DNA of 64,000 nt, taken from NCBI RefSeq assembly GCF_016905005.1, contig NZ_JADIKC010000001.1, forward strand, positions 310,001 to 374,000, written 5' to 3'. Under the pieces are notes generated by a model, which searched no databases, was not told the DNA's origin, and saw only the letters and a program-made list of their open reading frames with translations. Both the position numbers and the translations under genes were made by a program. Origin of the DNA: Dyella kyungheensis (GTDB taxonomy: Bacteria; Pseudomonadota; Gammaproteobacteria; Xanthomonadales; Rhodanobacteraceae). This document shows, piece after piece, positions 26,989-35,731 of the stretch. Each line of letters starts with the position of its first letter. Position 1 is the first letter of the stretch.

Positions 26989-28719
26989 ATGGCACATACG
27001 AAAGTGGCTGATGTCGTTACGGAAACGCTGCATGTGGCGGGCGTGCGCCGGATCTACGGCGTGGTGGGGGACAGCCTCAATGGCATCACCGAGTCGTTGC
27101 GCGAGCGTGGCGACATCGACTGGATTCATATGCGCCACGAGGAGGCTGCGGCGTTCGCTGCCGGGGCCGAGGCGCATCTGACGGGGGAGCTGGCGGTGTG
27201 CGCAGGAAGCTGCGGTCCCGGCAACCTGCATCTCATCAATGGACTGTTCGATTGCCACCGCTCGCGCGTGCCGGTGCTGGCGATTGCGGCGCAGATTCCC
27301 AGCGCGGAAATCGGTCGCGGTTATTTCCAGGAGACGCATCCGGAATCGCTGTTCCGCGAGTGCAGCCATTACTGCGAACTGGTCTCCACGCCCGAACAAT
27401 TGCCGGCCGTGCTCGAAAGCGCCATGCGCGCGGCGATCGGCCTGCGCGGGGTGGCGGTGGTGGTCATCCCCGGCGATGTGGCTCTGCTCGAGTTGGAGGC
27501 TAAGCCGTCGGCCGGTGGTTCGATCGCACTTCGCGCGCCGGTGGTGCGTCCTGCGGACGAGGACATCGTGGCGCTGGCGCAACTGCTCAACGATGGCAGG
27601 AAGGTCACCTTGTTATGCGGCCGTGGCTGCGCCGGTGCGCACGATGCGGTGGTGAAGCTGGCCGGGACGTTGCAGGCGCCGATCGTGCACGCCTTCGGCG
27701 GCAAGGAATACCTGGAATACGACAACCCGTACGACGTCGGCATGACCGGCCTGATCGGTTTCAGTTCCGGCTATCACGCGATGTTGAACTGCGACACCCT
27801 GCTGATGCTCGGCACCGGCTTTCCGTATCGGCAGTTCTATCCCACCGAGGCGAAGATCGCGCAGGTGGATCTGCGCGCCGACAGCCTGGGCCGCCACGCG
27901 CGCCTGGACCTGGGCATGGTGGGCGATGTGGCCGCCACCATCGAGGCGTTGCTGCCGTCATTGAAGCCGAAGCAGGACACGAGCTATCTCGATACCTGCG
28001 TTGCGCATTACCGCAAGGCACGCGAGGGACTGGACGAACTGGCGACCGGACAGCCGGGCCGCAAGCCGATCCATCCCCAGTACCTGGCCAGGCTGGTGAG
28101 CGAAGCGGCGTCGGACGATGCCGTCTTCACCTTCGATGTGGGCACGCCGTCGATATGGGCCGCGCGCTACCTGCGCATGAACGGCAAACGCCGGCTGGTC
28201 GGTTCGCTGGTGCATGGCTCGATGGCGAACGCGATGCCGCAGGCGATCGGTGCGCAGGCCGCCTATCCGAATCGGCAGATCATCAGTCTCTCCGGCGACG
28301 GCGGCTTCACCATGTTGATGGGTGACTTCCTCACCCTGGTGCAGCACAAGCTGCCGGTGAAGGTGGTGGTGTTCAACAACCACACGCTGGGTTTCGTGGC
28401 GCTGGAAATGAAGGCGGGCGGTTTTCTGGAAACCGGCACCTCGCTGGTGAATCCGGATTTCGCCGCCATGGCGCGTGCGGTGGGGGTGCATGCGATTCGG
28501 GTGGAAGATCCGGCGGATCTCGCTGCCGCCATCAAGGACATCCTCGCTCATGACGGCCCGGCCTTGCTCGACGTGGTGACCAATACGCAGGAACTGGCGG
28601 TGCCGCCCAATATCACGCTGGAACAGGTCAAGGGTTTCGGATTGTGGGCATTGCGCACCGTCATCAACGGACGCGGCGACGAACTGATCGAGTTGGCCAA
28701 GACCAATCTGTTTCGCTGA
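26989..28719 (+). CDS. poxB: Ubiquinone-dependent pyruvate dehydrogenase (pyruvate oxidase) PoxB
   Basis: 576 residues, close to E. coli PoxB (572). PoxB decarboxylates pyruvate to acetate and CO2 and passes electrons to ubiquinone at the membrane, using ThDP and FAD. Family-diagnostic stretches are [71 protein letters not shown] and the ThDP motif [13 protein letters not shown]. The C-terminal membrane-binding peptide [16 protein letters not shown] is also intact. I start at ATG 26989, with GAAGGGG 8 nt upstream; an in-frame ATG at 26962 would add nine residues. E. coli poxB is a stationary-phase gene; control here is not visible. Confidence 0.96.
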   Translation: MAHTKVADVVTETLHVAGVRRIYGVVGDSLNGITESLRERGDIDWIHMRHEEAAAFAAGAEAHLTGELAVCAGSCGPGNLHLINGLFDCHRSRVPVLAIAAQIPSAEIGRGYFQETHPESLFRECSHYCELVSTPEQLPAVLESAMRAAIGLRGVAVVVIPGDVALLELEAKPSAGGSIALRAPVVRPADEDIVALAQLLNDGRKVTLLCGRGCAGAHDAVVKLAGTLQAPIVHAFGGKEYLEYDNPYDVGMTGLIGFSSGYHAMLNCDTLLMLGTGFPYRQFYPTEAKIAQVDLRADSLGRHARLDLGMVGDVAATIEALLPSLKPKQDTSYLDTCVAHYRKAREGLDELATGQPGRKPIHPQYLARLVSEAASDDAVFTFDVGTPSIWAARYLRMNGKRRLVGSLVHGSMANAMPQAIGAQAAYPNRQIISLSGDGGFTMLMGDFLTLVQHKLPVKVVVFNNHTLGFVALEMKAGGFLETGTSLVNPDFAAMARAVGVHAIRVEDPADLAAAIKDILAHDGPALLDVVTNTQELAVPPNITLEQVKGFGLWALRTVINGRGDELIELAKTNLFR

Positions 28720-28730
28720 GCGAAAGGCGA

Positions 28731-28754
28731 GGGCGCTGCCGCGATTCAGCGCCC
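28731..28754. terminator. Hairpin between convergent poxB and diguanylate cyclase genes
   Basis: Perfect 8-bp arms gggcgctg (28731-28738) and cagcgccc (28747-28754). It overlaps the last codons of the minus-strand cyclase and could terminate both convergent transcripts, but no T tract is present. Confidence 0.4.
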
Positions 28755-30926
28755 CTGGTAGCCGCGCTCCCGCCGCACGCGGTAGAGCTGGTTGTCCGCG
28801 CTGGCCAATGCGGCATCGAGCGGCGTGTCGCGCAAGCGGATGGCGTGGCCCATGGTGAAGCGGATGGGGGCGCTTGCACGCGCAGCCTCCAGACGGCGGA
28901 TGATCGCCGCGGTTTCCTGTTCGCCCGCGTTGGGCAGCAGGATCACGAACTCGTCGCCGCCGGAGCGGATCACGATGTCGTTCGGGCGCACATGCATGGT
29001 GAGGAAGTGGCCCATCGCCACCAGTACTTCGTCGCCCCGCTGATGACCATGGGTATCGTTGACCGACTTGAAGTTTTCCAGGTCGATCATGATGCAACCC
29101 CAGCGTTCGTCGCGCTCGAGCTTGTCGGCGATCTGGCTCAGGTAGCGGCGATTGAACAGGCCGGTGAGCGAATCGCGCACGCTCCATTCGCGCAGCTGGC
29201 TTTCGTGGCGCATGCGCTCGGTGACGTCGAGTGCGTGGCCAAGCACGTAGGGTTCGTCGTTCTCGATGTCCAGCGAGTTGTGGTACTGCCAGGCCAGGCT
29301 GCGTCCGTCCTTGGCCTTGATCTGCAACAGGCCGTGCGCCACGCCCCGTGTGGTGACGCGATGGAGATACTCGTCGAACATGCCATGCAGCGCCGGTTCC
29401 ATCAGCTCCTTGAATGGGCGGCCGAGCAGCTCGCCCATCGAATAGCCCAGCGATTGCGCCGCCGCGGGATTGACCGAAAGGATGGTGCCGTTGAGATCGT
29501 GGGTGCAGATCAATCCCAGGCTTTCCTCGAATAGCTTGCGGAAGCGATGCTCGCTGCGCTGCACCGATTCCACCGCCTGCTTGCGCGCGGTGATGTCCTG
29601 GATCGCGCCGATCAGCAGGCAGGGTTTGCCGTGATCGAATTCGACCGCGCCGGCGGCGCGCACCCAGATGTGGCGACCCTTGGCGGTGATCATCGGCAGT
29701 TCGAGATCCCAGCCCTTGCCGTCCTCGATGCCCTTGGTCACCGCTTGCTGGATCTGCTCGCGCGCTTCGGGGGCGTAGTAGTGCACCGCTTCGCTCAGCG
29801 TGGGGTGGTGGCCTGCCGGCAGATCGTGGATGGCGCAGGTCTGGTCGGACCAGGTGAGCTGGTTGGTGACCAAGTCCAACTGCCAGCCGCCCACGCCGGC
29901 CACGCGGCCGGAGCGATCGAGGAAGGCCTCGCTTTCGTGCAGGCGGCGCTCCATCCGCTTGCGCTCGGACACGTCCACCATGGTGCCGTAGATCCACAGC
30001 GGCTGGCCGTCGTCGGTGCGGCTGATCACACGGCCGCGCAGCAGGCCCCACAGCCAGTGCCCGTCCTTGTGCCGCAGACGCGCCTCGCTCTCGAACAGCG
30101 GGCGTTCGCCGCGCAGGTGTTCCTGCAGGCGTTCGTCCATCTGCGGCAGGTCGTCGGGATGGGTCAGGCGGCGCTGGGCGCCCTGGATGATGCCGCCTTC
30201 GTCTTCGCGGATGTCGCGCCATACGCTCGATGAAAGCAGGTCGAGATCTTCCAGCGCGTAGCCGAGGATGCTGGCCCATTGTTCGTTGAAACGCATTTCG
30301 CCGGTCTGCACGTTCCATTCCCAGGTGCCGGCCTGCGAGGCGTCGAGGATCGCGGCGAGGCGCGTGCGGTCGTCCATCAGCAGGCGGTGCAGCAAGGCTT
30401 CGCGGTGCAGCGATTCGCCGCGTTCCAGCGCCGCCTTGCGCTGTTCCAGGGCCTCGGCGGCGGCGCGCGCCAGCTGGCGGAGAATGGCGGCGTGTTCGTC
30501 CGGCAGCTGCCGGGGCTGGCGATCGATGACGCACAGCGCACCCATGCGCAGGCCGTCGCTGAGCGTGATCGGTGCACCGGCGTAGAAGCGGATACGCGGG
30601 GCGTCGGTGACCAGCGGGTTGTTGGCGAAGCGCGGGTCCATCAATGCGTCCGGCACCACGAAGGGGCGGTCGTCGAGAATGGTGTACGAGCAGAACGCCA
30701 CGTCGCGCGAGGTTTCCGTGGGGCCATCCAGGCCCACGTTGGACTTGAACCATTGGCGCCGATCGTCGACCAGGGTCATCAGCGCGATCGGCGCACCGGT
30801 GAGCAACGAGGCGGCCTTGGTAAGTGCGTCGAACAACGGTTCGGCCTCGGTGTCGAGCACGCCGAGCGAGAGCAGGCGTTCGAGCCGTCGTTCTTCATCG
30901 TGTGAGCGTGGAGCCGGCACTGCCAT
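28746..30926 (-). CDS. GAF-PAS-PAS-PAS-GGDEF diguanylate cyclase
   Basis: 726 residues, no membrane segment. An N-terminal GAF domain (about 20-165, with SYTILDDRPFVVPDALMDPRFANNPLV) is followed by a short coiled coil and three PAS domains (about 190-330, 335-460 and 465-580), then a GGDEF domain. The active-site motif GGDEF is intact at 656-660. Five residues before it is an RPND inhibitory site (RxxD), so the enzyme should make cyclic-di-GMP and be subject to product feedback. There is no EAL domain. The input signals are unknown; GAF/PAS stacks of this kind sense small ligands, redox state or light. The adjacent glycan locus would be a natural c-di-GMP target but no link is shown. Confidence 0.93.
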   Translation of the reverse strand: MAVPAPRSHDEERRLERLLSLGVLDTEAEPLFDALTKAASLLTGAPIALMTLVDDRRQWFKSNVGLDGPTETSRDVAFCSYTILDDRPFVVPDALMDPRFANNPLVTDAPRIRFYAGAPITLSDGLRMGALCVIDRQPRQLPDEHAAILRQLARAAAEALEQRKAALERGESLHREALLHRLLMDDRTRLAAILDASQAGTWEWNVQTGEMRFNEQWASILGYALEDLDLLSSSVWRDIREDEGGIIQGAQRRLTHPDDLPQMDERLQEHLRGERPLFESEARLRHKDGHWLWGLLRGRVISRTDDGQPLWIYGTMVDVSERKRMERRLHESEAFLDRSGRVAGVGGWQLDLVTNQLTWSDQTCAIHDLPAGHHPTLSEAVHYYAPEAREQIQQAVTKGIEDGKGWDLELPMITAKGRHIWVRAAGAVEFDHGKPCLLIGAIQDITARKQAVESVQRSEHRFRKLFEESLGLICTHDLNGTILSVNPAAAQSLGYSMGELLGRPFKELMEPALHGMFDEYLHRVTTRGVAHGLLQIKAKDGRSLAWQYHNSLDIENDEPYVLGHALDVTERMRHESQLREWSVRDSLTGLFNRRYLSQIADKLERDERWGCIMIDLENFKSVNDTHGHQRGDEVLVAMGHFLTMHVRPNDIVIRSGGDEFVILLPNAGEQETAAIIRRLEAARASAPIRFTMGHAIRLRDTPLDAALASADNQLYRVRRERGYQGR

Positions 30927-31198
30927 CTGTCTCCCGGGAATCGTGCGCCAGACTATCGGACGATCCTTGTCGAGTCACCGTGGCTCCGGTCACAGGCCGT
31001 GCAGAGGGCGCGCTGGCAGCGGGGGCGGTCGACCAGCGCGGTGGAAAGCACGCACCACGGCAACGCCATCGGTATATCGATGGCGATGTGAACGGCGTGA
31101 GGAGGGCGTGTGGCCGAAGCATCGGACACCGGCACCGGCAGGCTGCCGGTGCGCCCGGGAAGCAGCCCCCGGAGCGAGCGCAGGGGCTGCCCGGAGGA

Positions 31199-32029
31199 TC
31201 AGCTCTTGAAGAACGCCAGCATGTCCTGGTTGATCGCCTCGTGGTGCGTGGTCGGGGCGCCATGAGGGAAACCGGGATAGATCTTCAGCGTCGCGTTCTT
31301 CAGCAGTTTCGCCGACAGCACGCCGGCATCCTTGTACGGCACCACCTGGTCGTCGTCGCCATGCAACACCAGGGCGGGCTTGTCGATCTTCTTCAGGTCG
31401 TCGGTGAAATCCGTTTCGGAGAACGCCTTGATGCAGTCGTAATGGGCCTTGGTGCCGCCCATCATGCCCTGGCGCCACCAATTGTCGATGATGCCCTGGG
31501 AGGGCTTGGCGCCAGGCCGGTTGTATCCGTAGAACGGACCCGAGGCGACGTCGATGTAGAACTGCGCACGGTTGGCCGCGAGCGCGGCACGGAAGCCGTC
31601 GAAGACTTCCAGCGGCGTTCCCTCGGGGTTCTGCTTGCTCTTCACCATGACCGGCGGTACCGCGCTGATCAGCACGATCCTGGCCGTGCGCTTCAAGCCG
31701 TGCTTGGCCACGTAGCGCACCACTTCGCCGCCGCCGGTGGAATGGCCGACGTGGATGGCATCGTGCAGGTCGAGTTTCTCGGTGAGCGCGGCCAGGTCGT
31801 CGGCATAGTGTTCCATGTCGTTGCCGTCTTCGGTCTGGGTGGAGCGGCCATGGCCACGACGATCATGCGCGATCACGCGATAGCCCTGGGCGAGGAAGAA
31901 CAGCATCTGCACATCCCAGTCGTCGGCGGACAGCGGCCAGCCATGGCTGAACACGATGGGCTGGCCCTTGCCCCAGTCCTTGTAGTAGATCTCGACGCCA
32001 TCTTTGGTGGTGATCATGCTGCTGCCCAT
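31199..32029 (-). CDS. Alpha/beta hydrolase, non-haem chloroperoxidase/esterase type
   Basis: 276 residues. The catalytic triad is visible: Ser in [12 protein letters not shown], Asp in [12 protein letters not shown] and His in the [12 protein letters not shown] segment. [13 protein letters not shown] supplies the oxyanion-hole HGW motif, and [13 protein letters not shown] is the conserved strand-4 region. This subgroup is annotated as cofactor-free haloperoxidase; its physiological activity is usually esterase/lactonase or perhydrolase. ATG 32029 has AGGTG 8 nt upstream. It stands alone; 270 bp of unassigned sequence separates it from the cyclase. Confidence 0.9.
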   Translation of the reverse strand: MGSSMITTKDGVEIYYKDWGKGQPIVFSHGWPLSADDWDVQMLFFLAQGYRVIAHDRRGHGRSTQTEDGNDMEHYADDLAALTEKLDLHDAIHVGHSTGGGEVVRYVAKHGLKRTARIVLISAVPPVMVKSKQNPEGTPLEVFDGFRAALAANRAQFYIDVASGPFYGYNRPGAKPSQGIIDNWWRQGMMGGTKAHYDCIKAFSETDFTDDLKKIDKPALVLHGDDDQVVPYKDAGVLSAKLLKNATLKIYPGFPHGAPTTHHEAINQDMLAFFKS

Positions 32030-32272
32030 GTGCTTTCACCTGTTGGTTGTGTTGCGCGGGACGGGAGCCTGGCGCCGGTGACGCCAGCGTGTGGGTTGAA
32101 GCGTTCGAGCGGGAACCAGCAAAGCAGACGCGCACGACAACGCGAAGACACGTTGATCTCCCCTGCGCGAATGTCCCTGTGGCTGGTGTTCCGTTTGGAT
32201 GGCGTGCGTCGCACAGCCAACGCCGGGCGGGTTGTCGGCTGCAAAAAATTCGACGCGGCTGGCACGTGTTTT

Positions 32273-32352
32273 TGTGGGAGCGCACTGGTGCGCGACAGAA
32301 AGTTGGCAGCTCGCGCCGCGATCCGGCTGTCGCGCACCAGTGCGCTCCCACA
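32273..32352. repeat. REP-type inverted repeat pair 4
   Basis: Perfect 24-bp arms (32273-32296 and 32329-32352) with core tgtgggagcgcactggtgcg. Compared with pair 1 the inner core reads actggtgcg instead of acttgtgcg, and the opposite arm has the matching base. It lies in the 419-bp gene-free stretch 32030-32448 between two divergent genes. The rest of that stretch holds nothing I can identify beyond presumed promoters. Confidence 0.9.
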
Positions 32353-32448
32353 GAGGGCAAAAGAGTCCTCTTTCACGGGTGAAATCAGCGTCAAGCGCGA
32401 AGGCTGCAGGGCGACGCCTGCCACATGAAATGAAGGAGAAAGGCGACG

Positions 32449-32727
32449 GTGCCACGGTGCGCGAATCGAAGCAGCGGTGCAACGATCGTGCGTTACTCCA
32501 GAGAACAACTGGCGAGCAGGTTTGCCGAACTCGATGCGGAGTTGATCCGCCTGGCCATGCTCGATGCCCCCGAGGAAAACCTCTGGGCGGCGTTCGAACA
32601 ACTGGCCCATGTTCCATCCTCGACCATCGAGCCGGCGGATCGCCGCTGGTGGTGGGAGCAGGTCTACACCTTGATGGAACGCCACGGACTGACCGAGCTC
32701 ACTCGCCGCGCGTCCGGCGGACGCTGA
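32449..32727 (+). CDS. Small hypothetical protein, Trp-rich C-terminal half
   Basis: 92 residues from a GTG start preceded by AAGGAG 10 nt upstream. It looks soluble and helical: SREQLASRFAELDAELIRLAML, then a loop and a striking DRRWWWEQVYTLMERHGL segment with three consecutive tryptophans. I do not recognise a family. Good ribosome site, normal codon use for this genome and a hairpin just after the stop support a real gene. Confidence 0.55.
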   Translation: MPRCANRSSGATIVRYSREQLASRFAELDAELIRLAMLDAPEENLWAAFEQLAHVPSSTIEPADRRWWWEQVYTLMERHGLTELTRRASGGR

Positions 32728-32752
32728 AGTCAGGCGAGAGGGAGTTTCATCG

Positions 32753-32774
32753 AGCCCCGGGAGATCCCGGGGCT
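32753..32774 (+). terminator. GC hairpin after the small Trp-rich gene
   Basis: agccccggga (32753-32762) and tcccggggct (32765-32774) are perfect reverse complements, 25 nt after the stop. AGTCTTGTG follows rather than a T tract, so efficiency is uncertain. Confidence 0.55.
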
Positions 32775-32807
32775 AGTCTTGTGAGGGCGGCCGGGTGAGC
32801 GGGCCGT

Positions 32808-32828
32808 CATCTGTTGCGGCAACAGATG
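32808..32828. repeat. Perfect 21-bp palindrome between convergent small genes
   Basis: catctgttgc / gcaacagatg around a single central base. It lies 37 nt past the stop of the minus-strand 52-residue gene. It could be a terminator stem or a dimeric protein-binding site; no T tract follows on either strand. Confidence 0.5.
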
Positions 32829-32864
32829 CTGCGACGATCAAGAGCGCGTGCAAGCTTCTTTTCC

Positions 32865-33023
32865 TCAGCCGGCCGGCTGGGCCGTTGCGGCGGCGGGCGC
32901 TGCGCTCGCCACGGAGGCGTTGGTGTAAACGGCGGGGGCAGCGATCATGGCGCCCAGGGTCAGCACGCAAACCAGCAGGCAGGCGGCGAACAGGCTGTGC
33001 AGCATCAGGTTCTCGAATTTCAT
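32865..33023 (-). CDS. 52-residue single-span membrane or secreted protein
   Basis: A short gene with one of the best ribosome sites in the window: AAGGAG 8 nt before ATG 33023. The product starts MKFENLMLHSLFAACLLVC, followed by VLTLGAMIAAPAVYTNASV, and ends in an Ala/Thr/Pro-rich tail (AAPAAATAQPAG). The hydrophobic stretch (about 7-30) could be a signal peptide cleaved near the AAPAVY region or a membrane anchor. I recognise no family. It is easily missed by gene callers because a much longer spurious frame runs through it. Confidence 0.6.
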   Translation of the reverse strand: MKFENLMLHSLFAACLLVCVLTLGAMIAAPAVYTNASVASAAPAAATAQPAG

Positions 33024-33293
33024 GGTCGTACTCCTTGACGGGGTTGGGTGGCTTTCACTGGGTATATGGCAAGGCCCGTGCCAACCTCGAATTTCGCTGA
33101 AAAGCCGCGCCGTTGAGCCATTTCGGGAAAGTGCTGCGTCGTGCATGCAGTGTCCGCGGACGATGTCCGGACAAGCATCGCGGACTGCGGACACAGCACG
33201 CGGACGTTTTCGTGCAGACGGTGTGAATGCGTAACGCGCGAATTCCTCCGGGGCGTGCGCGTAATCCGTTGTGCTAGCGTCGCCATCTTTCCG

Positions 33294-34511
33294 ATGCATG
33301 GAATACGCGCAGTGCCGCCCGTTGCCACTCCCCTGTTGTCTCCCGATCTGTTCGACCTGCCGCCGGAAGTGCTGTGGCTCTCGCACTGCAAGGATGGCCT
33401 GCTGCCGCGCGCTTCCGCCGAAGCGTTGCGCGCGCTGCTGGGCACCGAGCTGCGGCCGTGGGAGCTGCAGTGGAACGAGGATTTCCTGGACGTGCAGCGC
33501 GCATTGCGCGAGGTCGGTGCCACCTTGCTTGGCGTCGATGCGCGGGACATCAGTCTGGTGACGTGCACGTCGAGTGGGCTGGAAGCCGTGGCGCTGGGTT
33601 ATCCCTGGCAGCACGGCGACGAGGTGCTTATTCCCGTGGGCGAATTCCCCAGCAACCGGCTGCCGTGGCTGGCGCTGGCGAGCAAGGGCGTGAGTTGCAC
33701 GGAAGTGGCCTTGTGGGACGGCCATGCCGCGCAGCCTGCCGCTGTGCCCGATGCCTCGATCGAACCCGAACAACGTCTGCTGGCGGCGATCACGCCGAGC
33801 ACGCGGGTGATCGCGGTGTCGTGGGTGCGCTACCAGGATGGCATTCGTCTCGATCTGGAAAAGCTCGGGCGTGGCTGTCGCGAGCGAGGCGTGCATCTCG
33901 TCGTCGACGGCATCCAGGGTGCGGGCACGATGGCGACCTCGTTCGATGGCGTGAGTGCGTTCGCCACCGGTGGACACAAAGGCTTGCTTGGCTTGCAGGG
34001 TCAGGGCCTGCTGTGGACCGATCACGCGTTTCGCCAGCAGCTGATTCCGCTGGGCACGTGGTTGTCGGCACCCGATCACTTCTCGCAGGGCGGCACGCAG
34101 ACCGTCAGCGATGCGTTGTGGGCCGACGACGGACGGCGACTGGAAGCAGGCAGTCCGTCGATTCTCTCGTGCGCGGCATTGGCGTCGTCCATCCGCCTGC
34201 TGGTGGAAAGCGGCGGCGCGGCGGCGCTGCAATCGCACATCACCGGTTTGCAACGCGCATTGCTGGCGGCGCTGGCCAAGCATCCGGCGTGGGCGGCCGA
34301 AGCGCGTCGACTCGATGCGCTGGTGCAGGCGGGCCGGGTCGGTTCGACGTTGTCGTTCGCGCTGCCGGCGGAACGTTGCGCGGAACTTCTGCGCAACGCC
34401 GAAGCCCGCGGCATCAGCACCAGCACGCGCGAAGGCTATCTGCGCATCGCGCTGCACGGCTGGCACGCGGCCGGCGATATCGATCGCTGCGTCGCGTGGC
34501 TGTTGTCCTGA
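33294..34511 (+). CDS. PLP-dependent class V aminotransferase-family protein
   Basis: 405 residues from ATG 33294 (GTG 33312 is also possible). The fold-type I PLP enzyme shows GEFPSNRLPWLAL, VSWVRYQDGIRLDLEKLG, the aspartate-containing VVDGIQGAG and the Schiff-base lysine K229 in TGGHKGLLG. The family covers cysteine desulfurases, isopenicillin-N epimerases and related lyases. A conserved active-site Cys of SufS/IscS type is not evident, so an epimerase/lyase-like role is more likely than desulfurase. EgtE, the ergothioneine C-S lyase, is also of this superfamily, but the 30-kb distance from egtBD makes that only a guess. Confidence 0.85.
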   Translation: MHGIRAVPPVATPLLSPDLFDLPPEVLWLSHCKDGLLPRASAEALRALLGTELRPWELQWNEDFLDVQRALREVGATLLGVDARDISLVTCTSSGLEAVALGYPWQHGDEVLIPVGEFPSNRLPWLALASKGVSCTEVALWDGHAAQPAAVPDASIEPEQRLLAAITPSTRVIAVSWVRYQDGIRLDLEKLGRGCRERGVHLVVDGIQGAGTMATSFDGVSAFATGGHKGLLGLQGQGLLWTDHAFRQQLIPLGTWLSAPDHFSQGGTQTVSDALWADDGRRLEAGSPSILSCAALASSIRLLVESGGAAALQSHITGLQRALLAALAKHPAWAAEARRLDALVQAGRVGSTLSFALPAERCAELLRNAEARGISTSTREGYLRIALHGWHAAGDIDRCVAWLLS

Positions 34512-34532
34512 CGCCAGGCGCTGCCGCGCCGC

Positions 34533-35327
34533 TCAGGCGATCGAACGCACCACGCCGCCATCCACGCGCATGGCCGCGCCGTTGGTGGCCGAGGCTTGTT
34601 CGGAAGCGAGATAGACCGACAGGTTGGCCACTTCCTCCACCGTGGCAAGACGCTTGAGCAGTGACGAGGGGCGATGCGTCTGGATGAAATCGCGCTCGAC
34701 CTGGTCCTGCGAAATGCCCTGGTCCTTGGCGATCTTGGCGAAGAAGTCGCCGACGCCTTCGGAGCGCGTCGGCCCCGGCAGGATGGCATTCACGGTGACG
34801 CCGGTGCCGGCAAGCGCTTCGGCCAGGCCGCGCGAGACCGCCAGCTGCGCCGTCTTGGTGGTGCCGTAGTGGATCATTTCGGCGGGAATCTGCAGGCCCG
34901 ACTCGCTCGACACGAACTGGATGCGACCCCAGCCACGCCTGGCCATGCCCTGGGCGTAATGCCGCGACAGGCGCACGCCGCTCAACACATTCACTTCGAA
35001 GAAGCGCATCCAGTCGTCGTCGGGAATCTCGAAGAACGGCTTGGGCTCGAAGATGCCGAGGTTGTTGATCAGGATGTCCGTGTCCGGCACCTGGGCAATC
35101 AGCTGGCGTGCGCCTTCCGCGCTGCCCAGGTCGCTTGCCACGCCGGTGAGCCTGGCTTTCGGCACGGCGCTCTTGATCGAGGCGATGGCCTCGTCCACGC
35201 GCGCCTGGGTGCGGCCCGTGACGACCACCTGTGCGCCGGTGCCGGCAAGGCCGCTGGCGATGGCCAGGCCGATGCCCGCGGTGGAGCCGGTGACGATGGC
35301 CGTGCGGCCGCTGAGATCGATATGCAT
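34533..35327 (-). CDS. Classical short-chain dehydrogenase/reductase
   Basis: 264 residues starting at MHIDLSGRTAIVTGS (GGAG 7 nt upstream). The cofactor loop is TGSTAGIG, the NNLG motif is present (ILINNLGIF), and the catalytic Ser and YxxxK are at VSSESGLQIPAEMIHYGTTK. The C-terminus has the usual SDR RVDGGVVRSIA ending. The Arg in VVTGRTQARVDEA after strand 2 suggests NADP(H). The substrate is unknown. Its stop lies 21 nt from the convergent aminotransferase gene. Confidence 0.92.
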   Translation of the reverse strand: MHIDLSGRTAIVTGSTAGIGLAIASGLAGTGAQVVVTGRTQARVDEAIASIKSAVPKARLTGVASDLGSAEGARQLIAQVPDTDILINNLGIFEPKPFFEIPDDDWMRFFEVNVLSGVRLSRHYAQGMARRGWGRIQFVSSESGLQIPAEMIHYGTTKTAQLAVSRGLAEALAGTGVTVNAILPGPTRSEGVGDFFAKIAKDQGISQDQVERDFIQTHRPSSLLKRLATVEEVANLSVYLASEQASATNGAAMRVDGGVVRSIA

Positions 35328-35420
35328 GCAATGACTCCAGCAGGAAAGTTCGCATCGTGGCACAGCGCGACATGCCTGCTCGCGATGAGCAGGCGCATCG
35401 CACAACGATCCACGAGAGGG

Positions 35421-35627
35421 TTATTCGAGGGTGAAGCCGACTTTCAGCGTCACCTGCCAGTACTCGACTTTGCCGTTATCCACATGACCGCGCGTTTCGA
35501 TGACGTGGAACCAGCGGATATTGCGCACGGTCTTGGACGCGTGGGCGATGGCGGTGCGGATGGCGTCGTCGCAGCTGGTCTTGGAGGAGCCGGTGAGTTC
35601 GATGGACTTGTAGACGTGCTCGGACAT
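35421..35627 (-). CDS. Dodecin-family flavin-binding protein
   Basis: 68 residues, starting at MSEHVYKSIELTGSS. Dodecins form hollow dodecamers that store or buffer flavins. The flavin-stacking tryptophan is W39 in RNIRWFHVIETRG and the glutamine is in YWQVTLKVGF, both conserved positions. The start has GGAG 9 nt upstream. The gene is 104 nt downstream of folE2 on the same strand and could be co-transcribed. Confidence 0.93.
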   Translation of the reverse strand: MSEHVYKSIELTGSSKTSCDDAIRTAIAHASKTVRNIRWFHVIETRGHVDNGKVEYWQVTLKVGFTLE

Positions 35628-35731
35628 GCGAGGGGTCTCCACAGGGGCCATGCCGGGTCGCAGGGCGTCCGCTCAAGTCGATACCCAGGCTCGCCAACAA
35701 GGTGTGAAGGCGGTCGTGGAAAGTGTTGCTG

